A stretch of DNA of 8,136 nucleotides from Chloroflexota bacterium. GTDB taxonomy: Bacteria; Chloroflexota; Chloroflexia; Chloroflexales; Kallotenuaceae. The notes beneath the pieces are model-generated. The model searched no databases. It was not told where the DNA came from and was given only the letters and a program-made list of their open reading frames with translations. Below, piece by piece: positions 1 through 5,708 of the stretch; position 1 is the stretch's first letter; the number at the start of each line of letters is the position of its first letter. The translations under genes were made by a program, and so were the position numbers. Location: positions 1 through 8,136 of the forward strand of contig JAFAYS010000019.1 of assembly GCA_019240175.1 (NCBI GenBank), in the 5' to 3' direction.

Positions 1-1528
1 GCCGACATTTGGCGCTTCTGATATCATCATGCAACCGGATGGCAAGATTCTTGTCGACACAGGTGGTGGGTCGTGCAGGTTCTTTGTTGAGTTCCCCGAT
101 CAGCATCAGCCCAATCCAAACGACGTGGTCGATGGAGAAGTGAACAGCATAGTTCGCCTCAACGCAGATGGCTCGCTCGATCCTACCCTTACTACCACAA
201 TCATATCAGACGGCTGCGATATTGCGTTGCAGCCTGATGGCAAAATCATCAGTGGAGCTTACTTTTACCAACACCAGACATCAGTCCTCCGGCTCAACGC
301 CGATGGCTCACGCGACTCCTCTTTCAACAGTGAGGTCAATGGCCGGGTCATTGCATTGGCCGTCCAACCGGATGGTAAAGTGCTGGTTGGTGGGCGCTTT
401 AATTTGGTCGGCGGGATCAGCCTGAATAGCATTGCCCGGCTTAACGCCGATGGCTCGCGCGATCTTTCCTTTAATCCGAGTGGTGGCGTCAATCGAAATC
501 AGGTCATCACCGACATCGTGCTACAACCGGATGGCAAAATATTGATTGTTGGGAACTTTACCTCGGTCGCCGGGGTCAGCCGCAACGGAATTGCGCGGCT
601 CAATCCTGACGGCTCGCTCGATCGGAGCTTTGAGCCGATTTATGGTGCCAACTGGCGGGTCGATGGTGTTTTGCTACAGCCCGACGGCAAAGTGGTGATT
701 GTTGGGGACTTTACCGAAGTCGAGGGGGTCCGCCGGAACAGGATTGCGCGGCTCAACAGCGATGGCTCGCTCGATCGGAGCTTTGATCCGGGTAGTGGCG
801 CTAGTTTTCACATCTATGATGTAGCCCTGCAACCCGGAGGTAAGCTCATGGTTAGTGGAGGCTTTACTAGTTTCGATGGCGTTAGCCGAACCTACATTGC
901 TCGGCTGAATGCCGATGGTTCGCTTGATCCATCTTTCAACGTGCCGAGCGGCGTGCTACGGTCCGGTAGTAGGATCGAGTCGATGGCCATTCAACCTGAC
1001 GGCAACATCCTGATTGATGATTATAATACGATCTTTCGCCTGCACAATCGGCTGCCGGCGCGTCTGCTCATGAGCCCTGCTATCCTTCCGGTCGCGCCGG
1101 ATCAAACATTTCAGCTGGATGTGCAGGTCGATATGGCCAGCATCGCCGCCGATCAGGTGCAGGTGACGCTCAGCTTTGATCCGGTAATGCTGGAGGTCGT
1201 TGACGCGGCGGGCAATCCGGCGACCAGCATCATGCCGAATATGGCGGTGGTCGGCGCGGTCACGACGAATCAGGTTGACGCCGCCACCGGCAGGATTACC
1301 TTTTCCGCCATGCAGTCTACCTATCCGCATGTGACCGGCAGCGCGACGGTCGCCAGCGTGTACTTCCGTCCGAAGGTCGCCGTGGGCCAGACCCAGGTGC
1401 AGTTTGTGCGCGACGCCGGCACCAACAGCGATCTATGGCGTGGCACTACGCCGCTCACCACGACGCTGGAAGCGGCGACCGTGCGGATTGTCGAGCACCG
1501 CACCTATCTCCCGCCGATCTTCCAGTAG
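1..1528 (+). CDS. Secreted delta-60 repeat protein with C-terminal cohesin-like domain (5' end missing)
   Basis: The reading frame is open to the left edge (first full codon at base 2, giving PTFGASDII before the first ATG at 29), so that ATG is internal and the true start lies outside the window. Seven delta-60 units are anchored by QPDGK-like motifs with codons at 32, 230, 365, 524, 677, 830 and 992 (spacings 66, 45, 53, 51, 51 and 54 codons). Most units continue with an [IV][AV]RLNADGSLDPSF-like stretch; such repeats are thought to form beta-propeller-like folds. From about 1055 to 1500 follows a different domain with the pattern of a cohesin/invasin-type beta-sandwich (FQLDVQVD, then VQVTLSFDPVMLEVVD, then GRITFSA and ASVYFRP). 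The chain ends YLPPIFQ, resembling short C-terminal tails I recall on Chloroflexota secreted proteins. The substrate or partner is unknown; an extracellular or surface role is inferred. A signal peptide would be upstream, out of view. A strong terminator follows 48 bp after the stop. Confidence 0.85.
   Translation, partial: PTFGASDIIMQPDGKILVDTGGGSCRFFVEFPDQHQPNPNDVVDGEVNSIVRLNADGSLDPTLTTTIISDGCDIALQPDGKIISGAYFYQHQTSVLRLNADGSRDSSFNSEVNGRVIALAVQPDGKVLVGGRFNLVGGISLNSIARLNADGSRDLSFNPSGGVNRNQVITDIVLQPDGKILIVGNFTSVAGVSRNGIARLNPDGSLDRSFEPIYGANWRVDGVLLQPDGKVVIVGDFTEVEGVRRNRIARLNSDGSLDRSFDPGSGASFHIYDVALQPGGKLMVSGGFTSFDGVSRTYIARLNADGSLDPSFNVPSGVLRSGSRIESMAIQPDGNILIDDYNTIFRLHNRLPARLLMSPAILPVAPDQTFQLDVQVDMASIAADQVQVTLSFDPVMLEVVDAAGNPATSIMPNMAVVGAVTTNQVDAATGRITFSAMQSTYPHVTGSATVASVYFRPKVAVGQTQVQFVRDAGTNSDLWRGTTPLTTTLEAATVRIVEHRTYLPPIFQ
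590..786 (+). repeat. Near-identical tandem repeat units inside the delta-60 gene
   Basis: Bases 611-633 recur exactly at 764-786, and 590-603 recur exactly at 743-756, both with a 153-bp (51-codon) offset. The bases between these blocks differ. Identity at DNA level, not only protein level, suggests recent duplication of this repeat unit or gene conversion between units. Confidence 0.8.
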
Positions 1529-1576
1529 CGCGACTGTGCAGGGGCAGGACCTGCCATGAGCTTTTCAGCAGACACG

Positions 1577-1615
1577 CAGCGTGAGCAAAAATCATTTTGC
1601 TCACGCTGTTTTTTT
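1577..1615 (+). terminator. Rho-independent terminator after the delta-60 gene
   Basis: A perfect 14-bp stem (1577-1590 pairing with 1595-1608) closes a four-base ATCA loop and is followed directly by seven T residues (1609-1615). It sits between the + gene ending at 1528 and the convergent - gene ending at 1640. The - strand reading has the same stem but no T tract after it, so it is a strong terminator only for the + gene. Confidence 0.93.
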
Positions 1616-1639
1616 GTCTAGCTATGAGCTGCCGAGAGC

Positions 1640-2305
1640 TTACGCGCTGCCTGTCTCACTGTGCGGGCTGGCGACCGGCTTCGACTCTGGCGAGCCCTGC
1701 TGGCGCAAAAAGATCGAGAGCACAACCATCGCGAACAGGGCCAGAAATTCGCTCTGCCAGTTCTGAAGCGACTCGAACCAGAATTGATTGGTGGCCATAT
1801 ATCTGAGCGCCGAGACGGCCTGACCGCCATGCGCTAGCTGCTCGCTGCTGTATTCCTCAGCGCCGCCGACCGCGTGCATGACGAACGAGAAGAGAAAAAG
1901 CAGCAGAAACGTGATCAGCAGCGAGTTTTTGTATAGGCTGAGCCATATGCCGCCGCGCCGGACCGGCCAGGGCGCGTTGGGATCGCTTTGTGACGCGCGT
2001 GGATCGTTATCGACTGACTCGTCCTTGTCGGGATCTTTCGACTCGGCTGATCCGCGCTGAATCAAAAATGCCGTGAACAGCACGTACACGGCATCCTGAA
2101 GAAACTCGCTTTCCCAGTTCTCGAACACGGCCTCGATAAAATGTCCCTCAGTCAGATACTCGCCAAAGCTGGCGTGGGGCTGATTGTGGTCTTGCTGCTC
2201 TTGATTGTAGCTTTTCCAGCCTGTTACTGCCTGGCCACCAAGCGCAATCAGGAATAAGCCAAGTAGTGCTAATGACAAGCTGTTGTCACGAATGAAGCGG
2301 GGCAT
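1640..2305 (-). CDS. DUF6766 family four-helix membrane protein
   Basis: The 221-residue protein matches what I recall of DUF6766: an N-terminal RDNSLSLAL segment, an NWESEFLQ motif, a central PWPVRRGG motif and a C-terminal GSPESKPVASPHSETG. Four hydrophobic segments are visible at about 10-29, 70-84, 127-147 and 186-201, so it is an integral membrane protein. Residues 8-90 align with 127-209 at a constant offset of 119 with no gap (NSL, AV-G, NW-SEFL, Q-GS-ESK), showing an internal duplication of a two-helix unit; the linker between the halves (about 91-118) is acidic and polar. The ATG start is fixed by AAGGAGG at 2313-2319, seven bases upstream. The function of the family is unknown. The 117-bp gap to the upstream lipoprotein gene suggests a separate promoter, but I could not find a clear one there. 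Confidence 0.88.
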   Translation of the reverse strand: MPRFIRDNSLSLALLGLFLIALGGQAVTGWKSYNQEQQDHNQPHASFGEYLTEGHFIEAVFENWESEFLQDAVYVLFTAFLIQRGSAESKDPDKDESVDNDPRASQSDPNAPWPVRRGGIWLSLYKNSLLITFLLLFLFSFVMHAVGGAEEYSSEQLAHGGQAVSALRYMATNQFWFESLQNWQSEFLALFAMVVLSIFLRQQGSPESKPVASPHSETGSA

Positions 2306-2422
2306 TGAGCGTCCTCCTTGTCATGCTCGAACAAGCAGGATGCGTTCTGCAAACGCTATGCCACACAGAACTTAAGCCCTATTTGCTATCATTTCGATCC
2401 AAAACAGCTGGTATGCGGCTCC

Positions 2423-3115
2423 CTACAGTGGCTGCTTGCCGAAGCGCTTGGTGAAGAAGTTGCGCGCGGGATTGACCACGCCCGCCATGATCAGGCTGCC
2501 GATCATGCCCGAGATCAGCTCGCTGACGCTATCGCCCAGCCAGCTGGCCGCCATGCTGACGTAGCCCGGCCCGACAACCTCGTCGACGGTGTAGGTCTGC
2601 GTCCACACGTTGGCCTGGCGCTCTATAACCTGTCCCTCGGCGTCGCGGTACTCCACATCGACGATCGGCTGCAGCACCAGCGGCGCGGCGGTGCTCGGCG
2701 TGATCTGCCAGACCCAGACATTGCTGCGCTCGCTCAGCCGCTGGAACTGCCGATCGGTTTCCTGGCTGGCGAGCTGCCCGTTCACATCCAGCGACACCGC
2801 GACCCAGGTTTGGAGGTCGGGCCGCTCCGGGATCTGGAAGGCCTCGGTCTCGGCGACGGCTGAAGGCAGCGGATTGGGTCGGTTGCCGGCGGTAAACACG
2901 CTGAAGCGTACCGTGGCCGGTCGGCCAACCTGCATCTGCGCCGGAAACGCGCACTCCGCCTGGCGCACAATCGGCTCGGCGGGCTCGGGGCTGTCGCCGG
3001 CGTCACCGCTGGGCGGCGTATTGTCGGGAGGAGCGCTGCCGGTCGACTCGCCTCCGCAGGCGGTGAGCAGCCAGAGGCCCGTCAGCATGAGCAGCAAAAT
3101 CATCGATCGACGCAT
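2423..3115 (-). CDS. Putative lipoprotein of unknown function
   Basis: The 230-residue protein starts with a lipoprotein signal: MRRS, a hydrophobic run (6-17), then the lipobox LTAC with Cys20 as the predicted lipidated residue. A low-complexity Pro/Gly/Ser/Asp linker spans about 21-48. Residues 52-180 look like an all-beta domain, with a VWVWQITP motif at 133-140 followed by alternating hydrophobic strands. From memory, this W-W-x-[VI]-[TS]-P pattern resembles a beta-sandwich module in the outer parts of some bacterial membrane-linked proteins, but that is inference. The C-terminal 45 residues contain a Gly/Ile/Met-rich, weakly hydrophobic segment (197-214) and a basic end (ARNFFTKRFGKQ). 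An AAAGG at 3122-3126, six bases from the ATG, serves as SD. It lies 14 bp after the small membrane protein gene and is probably cotranscribed with it. Confidence 0.8.
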   Translation of the reverse strand: MRRSMILLLMLTGLWLLTACGGESTGSAPPDNTPPSGDAGDSPEPAEPIVRQAECAFPAQMQVGRPATVRFSVFTAGNRPNPLPSAVAETEAFQIPERPDLQTWVAVSLDVNGQLASQETDRQFQRLSERSNVWVWQITPSTAAPLVLQPIVDVEYRDAEGQVIERQANVWTQTYTVDEVVGPGYVSMAASWLGDSVSELISGMIGSLIMAGVVNPARNFFTKRFGKQPL

Positions 3116-3129
3116 ACGGTACCTTTATC

Positions 3130-3294
3130 TCACGGGTTGGCGGCAGGCGGCGGTAAGCGTAGCGAGGCCGGCTCCGAGCGGAGCGTCGAGAAATCGGGAT
3201 AGTTGTGGTACAAGCCCCAGGCCGCGTAGATCAGCAGCAGCAGGGCCAGCACAAACAGCAGCGGTCGCGGCGATCGTCGGGGCGTCCAGCGCAT
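3130..3294 (-). CDS. Small single-span membrane protein (54 aa, or 56 aa from ATG at 3300)
   Basis: This short gene encodes an Arg/Pro-rich head (MRWTPRRSPRP), one hydrophobic span at about 12-28 (LLFVLALLLLIYAAWGL) and a 26-residue tail ending PPPAANP. The positive head followed by the span predicts the N terminus inside and the tail outside. Two in-frame ATGs exist, at 3300 and 3294; I chose 3294 because GCGAG at 3301-3305 lies six bases before it, while 3300 would have no spacing. An in-frame stop precedes both starts. The stop is 14 bp before the lipoprotein start, and a promoter with TTGACG lies upstream, so this is probably the first gene of a two-gene operon. I do not recognise a family. 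An overlapping frame (3125-3340) is also open but encodes a Cys/Ala-rich sequence without such organisation. Confidence 0.68.
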   Translation of the reverse strand: MRWTPRRSPRPLLFVLALLLLIYAAWGLYHNYPDFSTLRSEPASLRLPPPAANP

Positions 3295-3367
3295 AGGCAT
3301 CTCGCATAGGTGAGCGCAGCGGACAAGAACAGCCGCTCATATCCGGCTTGCCAGCATCAGTGGAGCT

Positions 3368-3396
3368 AGCTTAGCCGATCGGTGGATGAGCGTCAA
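3368..3396 (-). promoter_or_regulatory. Candidate sigma70-type promoter for the small protein-lipoprotein pair
   Basis: On the - strand TTGACG (3391-3396) is followed after 17 bp by TAAGCT (3368-3373). The -35 box is good and the -10 weak (three of six consensus bases). A leader of about 60 bases to the small gene would result. Confidence 0.4.
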
Positions 3397-3408
3397 GTAC
3401 TGCGATCT

Positions 3409-3438
3409 TTGACGAAGCCATAGCCGCTACGTTAGAAT
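3409..3438 (+). promoter_or_regulatory. Sigma70-type promoter of the aminotransferase gene
   Basis: TTGACG (3409-3414) and TAGAAT (3433-3438) are separated by 18 bp, each matching the consensus at five of six bases. Transcription would start near 3445, leaving a leader of roughly 50 bases before the GTG start at 3499. The -35 box faces the divergent TTGACG at 3391-3396, with only 12 bp between them. Confidence 0.65.
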
Positions 3439-3498
3439 AGAGCTAACTTCAGAGTGTCCTCAATCTTTCATAGATGCCCTCAAAGCAAGGAGGCTGGT

Positions 3499-4839
3499 GT
3501 GGCACAAGCAAGTGCAGACGAAGTAATGACCCAGCGGCCAGGTCCGCATTCCCAAGAGATGGTTCGGCGCGATAGCAATGTTCTGGCACCAGTGTCGGGG
3601 CGGGTCTATCCATTTGTGATGGAGCGCGGCCTGGGCTGCGAAGTGTGGGACGTCGACGGCAGCCGCTACCTCGATTTCAACGCCGGTATCGCCGTGGTCT
3701 CGACGGGCCACTCGCATCCCCGGATTGTTAAAGCGATCCAGGATCAGGCGACGCGCTTCATTCACATGGCCGGAACCGACTTTTACAACGAGGCGCAGGT
3801 CAAGCTGGGCGAGAAGCTGACCTCGGTGATGCCCAAGGGGCAAGACTGGCGCGTCTTCTTCGCCAACTCCGGCACCGAATCGGTCGAGGCCGCGATCAAG
3901 CTGGCGCGCTATGCTACTGGTCGTCAGGGGATCATCGCCTTCTTCGGCGCGTTCCACGGTCGCTCCTACGGCTCACTCTCGCTGACCGCCTCCAAGCCCC
4001 GCCAGCGCGCCGGCTACTTCCCGCTGCTGCCCGGCGTCGAGCATGCCTACTATCCTAATCCCTTCCGCGCGCCGATGGGCGGCAGCCCCGAGCGTGTCGT
4101 CGATGCGTGTCTTGATTATATCGAGCATACGCTCTTCGAGACCGTGCTGCCTCCAGGCGATGTCGCCGCGATCATCATCGAGCCGATCCAGGGCGAGGGC
4201 GGCTATATCGTGCCGCCGGCGGATTGGTTCCCGCGTCTGCGCGCGCTCTGCGACAAGCACGGCATTCTGCTGATCGCCGACGAGGTGCAGTCAGGTGTGG
4301 GTCGTACCGGCAAGATGTGGGCGATCGAGCATTTCGATGTACTGCCGGATATTATCACCAGCGCCAAGGGCCTCGGCTCGGGCATGCCGATCGGCGCGTG
4401 CATTGCGCGCAAAGAGCTGACCGATAACTGGCTGCCCGGCGCGCACGGCAACACCTATGGTGGTAACGCGCTGGCCTGTACCGCCGCCTACGAGACGCTC
4501 TGTCTGGTCGAGGAAGAGCTGATGGCCAATGCCCGTGAGGTCGGCGGCTACATGATGCAGTGCCTGGATCAGATCGCCACGCGCTCGAACAACATCGCGC
4601 AGATTCGCGGCAAGGGCCTGATGATCGGCTGCGAGTTCGTCAAAGACAAGGCCACCAACGAGCCGGATCACGACGGTGCCGAGCAGGTGATGGTCGACGC
4701 GTTCCGGCGCGGACTGCTGCTGCTGACCTGCGGCAAGTCCACGATCCGCTTCTGCCCGCCGCTGGTGCTGACCAAGGAGCAGGTCGACGAAGGGCTATCG
4801 ATCTTCGAGGAGACGGTGCAGGCGGTCTACAATCGCTAG
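3499..4839 (+). CDS. Class III PLP-dependent aminotransferase (4-aminobutyrate / acetylornithine type)
   Basis: The enzyme should transfer an amino group between an omega-amino or amino-acid substrate and a keto acid using pyridoxal phosphate, in the cytoplasm. The frame opens at GTG 3454, but AAGGAGG at 3487-3493 lies five bases before GTG 3499, which gives 446 residues, usual for the family. Class III marks are present: SGTES (phosphate binding, G125-T126), FHG (152-154, cofactor ring stacking), IIEPIQGEGG, IADEVQSGVGRTG with Asp261 for the pyridine nitrogen, SAKGLGSG with Lys290 as the Schiff-base lysine, and HGNTYGGNALA. The N-terminal part (YPFVMERG, DVDGSRYLDFNAGIAV, TGHSHP) resembles the 'acetyl ornithine aminotransferase family' that includes archaeal GabT-like enzymes. 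Some relatives are amino-acid racemases, so GABA as substrate is not certain and no symbol is given. It has its own promoter and a terminator 30 bp after the stop, so it is probably monocistronic. Confidence 0.93.
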   Translation: MAQASADEVMTQRPGPHSQEMVRRDSNVLAPVSGRVYPFVMERGLGCEVWDVDGSRYLDFNAGIAVVSTGHSHPRIVKAIQDQATRFIHMAGTDFYNEAQVKLGEKLTSVMPKGQDWRVFFANSGTESVEAAIKLARYATGRQGIIAFFGAFHGRSYGSLSLTASKPRQRAGYFPLLPGVEHAYYPNPFRAPMGGSPERVVDACLDYIEHTLFETVLPPGDVAAIIIEPIQGEGGYIVPPADWFPRLRALCDKHGILLIADEVQSGVGRTGKMWAIEHFDVLPDIITSAKGLGSGMPIGACIARKELTDNWLPGAHGNTYGGNALACTAAYETLCLVEEELMANAREVGGYMMQCLDQIATRSNNIAQIRGKGLMIGCEFVKDKATNEPDHDGAEQVMVDAFRRGLLLLTCGKSTIRFCPPLVLTKEQVDEGLSIFEETVQAVYNR

Positions 4840-4865
4840 ACGCTCCGAGCCGCCACCAAACTGCG

Positions 4866-4915
4866 GAAAATCAGGCGAGGACTTCCCACGGGAGTCCTCG
4901 CCTGATTATTTCGCC
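4866..4915. terminator. Bidirectional terminator between convergent genes
   Basis: The stem 4869-4883 pairs perfectly with 4893-4907 (15 bp), extended by one T-G wobble and two C-G pairs to a CAC loop (4887-4889). On the + strand it is followed by ATTTC after a stem ending in TT; on the - strand by TTCC after a stem ending in TT. It serves the aminotransferase gene (+, stop at 4839) and the acetyltransferase gene (-). The stop codon of the latter (4906-4908) overlaps the foot of the stem. Confidence 0.8.
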
Positions 4916-5469
4916 TGAGCACAGCGCGCTTCCCACTCGGGCCGCAGGATGCCGTACAAAATCATGTCGTGCCGCTGCCCGTCGCGGTGCAAGCACTCGC
5001 GATACACGCCCTCGCGCGTAAAGCCGATCTTCTCGTACAGCGCGATCGCTCGGTGGTTGTAGCCGAATACCGTCAGTTGCACGCGATACAGATTCAACTC
5101 GTAGAACGCAAAGCGCAGCGCCAGCTGCATCGCCTCGCGCCCGTAGCCCTTGTCGCGGTGCTCTGCATTGCCGATCACGATCGCCAGCCAGCCCGTCTGA
5201 TGTGTCCACAAAATGCCGTCCAGCTCAATGCAGCCAATCAGCGTATCGTCGGCGCACAGCCGCAGCCCAAACAAAAACGAGTCGGTGGCTTTTTGGTGGT
5301 TGCTGATCCACTCGGCCAGCCCGTTCTCGCTCCTGGGCCGCGCCGGCAGGGCGTCGAGCAGCCGCAGCAGGTTGTCGTCTTGATACCAACGCAGCATAAC
5401 GGGGATGTCGTGTGGCGTGCAGGCGGTAAGCTTAACGTTGGTTCCTTGCAGTAAGTGTTCGGATAACAC
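4906..5469 (-). CDS. GNAT family N-acetyltransferase, RimJ/RimL-like
   Basis: The 187-residue protein has the GNAT fold order: N-terminal beta-strand and helices (11-60), central strands around FGLRL and LIGCIEL (67-83), WLAIVIG (94-100), then the acetyl-CoA pyrophosphate loop RDKGYG at 105-110 followed by helix 3 (REAMQLALRFAF). After it come YRVQLTVFGYNHRAI and LYEKIGF (144-150), which are diagnostic of the Acetyltransf_3/RimJ-RimL branch acting on protein N-termini, amino groups of small molecules or aminoglycosides. The acceptor cannot be read from the sequence. The start is GTG at 5469; AAAGGAAGGG (5479-5488) is the only SD-like stretch, with the GGAAGG core ten bases away. The next in-frame Met, residue 25, would cut into the fold. 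It converges on the aminotransferase gene and diverges from the lactate dehydrogenase gene. Confidence 0.88.
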   Translation of the reverse strand: MLSEHLLQGTNVKLTACTPHDIPVMLRWYQDDNLLRLLDALPARPRSENGLAEWISNHQKATDSFLFGLRLCADDTLIGCIELDGILWTHQTGWLAIVIGNAEHRDKGYGREAMQLALRFAFYELNLYRVQLTVFGYNHRAIALYEKIGFTREGVYRECLHRDGQRHDMILYGILRPEWEARCAQAK

Positions 5470-5498
5470 GGGCAGTGGCCCTTCCTTTCAGCCTAAGC

Positions 5499-5504
5499 AT
5501 TGTA
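5499..5504 (-). promoter_or_regulatory. Candidate -10 box for the acetyltransferase gene
   Basis: TACAAT on the - strand lies 30 bp before the GTG start at 5469. No good -35 box is at the right distance (TTCTGC at 16 bp is poor), so this is a weak call. Confidence 0.3.
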
Positions 5505-5534
5505 CAGCGATTTCTTTGCAGCAGAATGTACTGG

Positions 5535-5548
5535 TAAGAAGTTTCTTA
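5535..5548. promoter_or_regulatory. Inverted repeat in divergent intergenic region, possible operator
   Basis: TAAGAA-GT-TTCTTA is a perfect 6-bp dyad with a two-base centre, located between the divergent acetyltransferase and lactate dehydrogenase genes. It is upstream of the -10 candidate for the - strand gene and 100 bp upstream of the ldh promoter. There is no T tract suggesting a terminator. A regulator-binding role is inference; no known operator consensus (for example Rex, TTGTG-8 bp-CACAA) fits. Confidence 0.3.
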
Positions 5549-5649
5549 TAGTGAGAGGCACAACAAATCAGGGTCTGAGCAACCCTATCTAGATAAATGC
5601 AGCCGGCGGCCTGATGTCTTGCAGCATGTGTCCCTGGCAATACTCATTT

Positions 5650-5677
5650 TTGCACGATCGAAAGGTTAGGGTACAAT
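5650..5677 (+). promoter_or_regulatory. Sigma70-type promoter of the lactate dehydrogenase gene
   Basis: TTGCAC (5650-5655) and TACAAT (5672-5677) are separated by 16 bp. A start near 5684 leaves a short leader of about 25 bases containing AAGGAGG at 5697-5703. Confidence 0.65.
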
Positions 5678-5708
5678 CGCGGCCAGAAGTACCTACAAGG
5701 AGGCTGTG

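Noticed and set aside
2318..2863. 181-codon + strand frame opposite the lipoprotein gene
   Set aside because: It is a His/Asp/Arg-rich antisense shadow with no SD, typical of GC-rich coding DNA.
3125..3340. 71-codon - strand frame overlapping the small membrane protein
   Set aside because: Its translation is Ala/Cys-rich without a clean span or signal, it has no SD, and the overlapping frame gives a well-formed membrane protein positioned 14 bp before the lipoprotein gene.
3454..3498. Longer aminotransferase start at GTG 3454
   Set aside because: The promoter -10 box ends at 3438, so transcription would start at about 3445, leaving no room for an SD; the AAGGAGG at 3487 points to GTG 3499.
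5550..5568. Possible Rex (NADH-sensing) operator before ldh
   Set aside because: GTG-5-CAC is present, but the Rex consensus needs an 8-bp centre between TTGTG and CACAA; spacing and outer bases do not fit.
5586..5595. 10-bp palindrome TATCTAGATA
   Set aside because: Short, single, and not placed relative to a promoter in a telling way; chance cannot be excluded.
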